Assembly: GCA_937877765.1 (NCBI GenBank)
Contig: CALGBN010000036.1
Location: forward strand, 1-6,158
Direction: 5' to 3'
DNA from: Candidatus Bathyarchaeota archaeon
Lineage (GTDB): Archaea; Thermoproteota; Bathyarchaeia; TCS64
Length of the DNA: 6,158 nt
Of this stretch, positions 4,582 through 6,158 are shown piece after piece; the first letter of the stretch is position 1; every line of letters begins with the position of its first letter. The notes beneath the pieces are model-generated. The model did no database searches. It saw nothing but the letters and a program-made list of their open reading frames with translations, and was not told the origin of the DNA. The translations under genes and the position numbers were made by a program.

Positions 4582-5403
4582 ATGAACGCCGAGGTTTTCT
4601 ACTTCACGGGAACCGGGAACACGTTATCCGTTGCACGAGACATAGCGGAGAGAATTGATGGAAGACTAGTGCCCATCGTCTCAGTGTTGGGAAAAGAAAA
4701 GGTTCAGACAACATCGGAAATCATTGGATTCGTCTTCCCATTGTACCACTTTGAGGCACCTGAGATACTTGAAAAAGCACTCACAAAAATAGAGAACCTC
4801 GAAAACAAGTACATTTTCGCTGTCGCCACATATGGACTCATACCCCTTGACGCTATACAAAAGTTCAAGGCATCAGTGGAGAGAAACGGAGGAAACCTCG
4901 CAGCAGGATTCACAGTCAATATGCCGCACAACGGACTAGGCTTCAAAATAACTTTTGGCGTTGAACGTGAACAACTCTACAGGGATTGGAGAGAAAAACT
5001 ACCAACAATTGTTAATACTATCCAAAAAAGAAAACAGGGCGTATACGAGAAAAGCAACATCCTCAAGGACTTCGTGTTTTCTGGTTTGATGTTCAGAGCA
5101 TTACCAAGCCTCATCAGGGTACTCGGCGTTGTAGCTGTAGGGGGCTGGGATTCAATTTCGTTTAAAGCTGAAGATGGATGCAACGGGTGCGGAGTCTGCG
5201 CACAGGTATGCCCAGTTAATAACATAATTTTGGAGGAAGGCAAACCAGTGTGGCTTGATCATTGTACACTGTGTTTTGCCTGCCTTCAATGGTGCCCAAA
5301 AGAGGCTATACAGGCGGGTAATCTTACAACTGGAAAAGAGAGATACCATCACCCCTCTGTTACATTACAGGATATACTAGAGCAGAAAAAACCAGATTCT
5401 TGA
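4582..5403 (+). CDS. EFR1-type flavodoxin-ferredoxin fusion protein
   Basis: A 273-residue redox protein made of two joined parts. Residues 1-150 form a flavodoxin-like domain: the phosphate loop FTGTGNT (8-14) binds FMN phosphate, FPLYHFEAP (52-60) is the family's second loop and ATYG (82-85) fits the isoalloxazine edge. Residues 195-245 form a ferredoxin domain with two complete [4Fe-4S] motifs: Cys200, 203, 206 and 210, then Cys228, 231, 234 and 238, each followed by the typical Pro. The hydrophobic linker (about 160-186) is not long or continuous enough to call a membrane anchor. Such EFR1-family proteins are common in anaerobes and are thought to pass electrons between a flavin and low-potential clusters; their partners are rarely known. 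It starts 63 bases after the Lin0512-family gene with its own promoter candidate, and codon use is balanced. Donor and acceptor are unknown. Confidence 0.88.
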   Translation: MNAEVFYFTGTGNTLSVARDIAERIDGRLVPIVSVLGKEKVQTTSEIIGFVFPLYHFEAPEILEKALTKIENLENKYIFAVATYGLIPLDAIQKFKASVERNGGNLAAGFTVNMPHNGLGFKITFGVEREQLYRDWREKLPTIVNTIQKRKQGVYEKSNILKDFVFSGLMFRALPSLIRVLGVVAVGGWDSISFKAEDGCNGCGVCAQVCPVNNIILEEGKPVWLDHCTLCFACLQWCPKEAIQAGNLTTGKERYHHPSVTLQDILEQKKPDS

Positions 5404-5477
5404 TGGCACTGAGCGTATTAGCGTCAAACAAATGCTGTAGCACTTCTTTTAGCTAACTATCCTTGACCGTCTCTCGG

Positions 5478-5489
5478 TATACATATATT
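5478..5489 (+). promoter_or_regulatory. Candidate TATA box of the MalY/PatB-like gene
   Basis: The AT-rich run TATACATATATT stands about 30-40 bases before the TTG start at 5519. A start 25-27 bases downstream would give a leader of only a few bases, which might exclude part of the ribosome site, so the exact box is uncertain. Confidence 0.35.
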
Positions 5490-5507
5490 CACATATCGGG
5501 GATATTC

Positions 5508-5515
5508 AAGGGATC
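5508..5515 (+). promoter_or_regulatory. Ribosome site supporting a TTG start
   Basis: AAGGGATC lies with its last G six bases before TTG 5519. The frame has no ATG or GTG between the upstream stop (5450-5452) and that point, so this site together with the conserved protein start decides for TTG. Confidence 0.45.
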
Positions 5516-5518
5516 AAT

Positions 5519-6086
5519 TTGGTATACGACTTTGATACAAAAATCGACAGAACCTCAAGAAACAGCGCCAAATGGACACTAATGAAGCAGATCACAGGCA
5601 TGGACGACCTGATTCCACTATGGGTCGCCGACATGGACTTTGCAGTAGTTCCAGAGGTAGTTGAGGCACTAAAAGAAAGAGCAGCACACCCAATATTCGG
5701 GTACACAGCATTCACAGAAGGCTATTACACAGGCCTTATCAACTGGATGGAGAAACGCCACGGATGGAAAGGCGTAGAGAAGGACTGGATACTATGGAGC
5801 CCAGGCGTAGTAGCAGGCTTTAGTATCGCAATCCAAGCATACAGCCAGCCCGGAGACAAGATACTCATACAGCCACCGGTCTATTACCCATTCATGAACC
5901 AGATTCGTGGAACAGGACGCCAGATCGTAGAGAACCCCCTAATCGACAAGGGTGGCTACTATGAGATGGATTTTGAGGACATGGAGAAGAAGATCGATGA
6001 CAGGACGAAGATGATCATCCTCTGCAGCCCCCACAACCCAATCGGAAGGGTCTGGAAGAAGGAAGAGCTAAAGAAACTAGCAAAGA
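5519..6086 (+). CDS. MalY/PatB-family PLP-dependent C-S lyase or aminotransferase, 5' part only
   Basis: The first 189 codons of a fold-type I PLP enzyme; the family is about 390 residues. Recognisable pieces are VYDFDTKIDR with AKW (2-19), LWVADMDF (34-41), HPIFGYT (57-63), WSPGVV (93-98), QPPVYYPF (118-125, with the aromatic residue that stacks on PLP) and CSPHNPIGRVW (169-179, with the cofactor-binding Asn). Family members split cystathionine or cysteine C-S bonds, or transaminate. The PLP lysine, expected near residue 230, is not reached, so activity cannot be judged. The start is TTG at 5519: it gives the conserved MxYDFD opening and has AAGGGATC before it, whereas the first ATG (codon 22) would remove conserved residues. 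Genomic sequence ends at 6086. The frame runs on through adapter to the window end and adds a false tail beginning VSYTHLRAHET, which must not be annotated as protein. Confidence 0.85.
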
Positions 6087-6105
6087 CTGTCTCTTATACA
6101 CATCT
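6087..6105 (+). other. Tn5/Nextera mosaic end (library artefact)
   Basis: CTGTCTCTTATACACATCT is an exact 19-base match to the Tn5 mosaic end used in Nextera tagmentation libraries. It interrupts a conserved gene in mid-domain and is followed by the rest of the adapter, so it marks the junction of genome and adapter and not a natural transposon. Confidence 0.97.
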
Positions 6106-6158
6106 CCGAGCCCACGAGACCTCTCTACACCTCGTATGCCGTCTTCTGCTTGAAAAAA
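6106..6158 (+). other. Illumina Nextera read-2 adapter, i7 index, P7 and A run
   Basis: CCGAGCCCACGAGAC (6106-6120) is the Nextera adapter stem. CTCTCTAC (6121-6128) matches the index I know as N707. Positions 6129-6152 are the reverse complement of the P7 primer with one mismatch (C at 6130 where T is expected). Six A follow (6153-6158), as seen when a read runs off the fragment end. This is untrimmed read-through fixed into the assembly. Confidence 0.97.

Larger units (their letters stand above)
5404..5518. other. Intergenic spacer before the PLP-enzyme gene
   Basis: This is a 115-base spacer. After the EFR1-type stop it holds a weak small palindrome, GCTGTAGC, followed by TTCTTTTAG, which may stop transcription. 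Further on come the promoter-like sequence and ribosome site of the next gene. No open frame or RNA gene was recognised. Confidence 0.45.

Noticed and set aside
5506..5715. Minus-strand frame opposite the MalY/PatB-like gene
   Set aside because: The plus frame encodes conserved WVADMDF and FGYT motifs in the same stretch.
6087..6105. A real Tn5-like transposon end
   Set aside because: The 19 bases are the engineered mosaic end and are followed exactly by Illumina adapter, index and P7 sequence.

Overview
The window looks like one end of an archaeal metagenome contig. Short Shine-Dalgarno cores of the GGTGAT type, AT-rich TATA-like boxes about 25-35 bases before several genes, an archaeal-type VapB/VapC pair and a NadC with the 'GGGDPHR' loop all point to an archaeon. 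I cannot fix the lineage; an uncultured TACK- or Asgard-type archaeon is a guess. The last 72 bases (6087-6158) are not genomic: they read as a Tn5/Nextera mosaic end, Illumina adapter, 8-base index, P7 sequence and a run of A.

Layout. The left quarter (1-1667) is clearly more AT-rich than the rest. It holds a minus-strand HAD-family, SerB-like phosphatase (28-705), an AT-rich spacer with two inverted repeats (785-808 and 854-882), and a plus-strand vapB-vapC toxin-antitoxin pair (896-1479). A 188-base spacer separates vapC from the next transcription unit, which converges on it. The middle (1668-4012) is a minus-strand cluster read nadC -> nadA -> gamma-carbonic-anhydrase-like gene. nadC and nadA overlap by one base, and the third gene follows after 42 bases. 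A divergent spacer (4013-4125) leads into plus-strand genes: a Lin0512-family protein of unknown function (4126-4518), a flavodoxin plus two [4Fe-4S] fusion of the EFR1 type (4582-5403), and the first 189 codons of a MalY/PatB-type PLP enzyme (from 5519) that is cut by the adapter.

How the genes fit together. nadA and nadC make quinolinate from iminoaspartate and dihydroxyacetone phosphate, then nicotinate mononucleotide. These are the two committed steps of de novo NAD synthesis. No aspartate oxidase or aspartate dehydrogenase is visible here, so iminoaspartate must come from a gene elsewhere. The gamma-CA-like protein keeps the beta-helix and two of three zinc histidines but has Glu and Leu where the third His and the catalytic Gln are expected, so it is probably not an ordinary carbonic anhydrase. 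The iron-sulfur genes (NadA, EFR1) fit an anaerobe.

I did not find a clear new defence or mobile system. The observations most worth a second look are the adapter chimera, the altered metal site of the gamma-CA-like protein, the Lin0512 gene divergent from the nad cluster, the inverted repeats before vapBC, and a strong change from A/C-ending to G/T-ending codons along nadC, nadA and the Lin0512 gene. No intergenic stretch exceeds 300 bases, and I saw no tRNA, rRNA, CRISPR array or insertion sequence.
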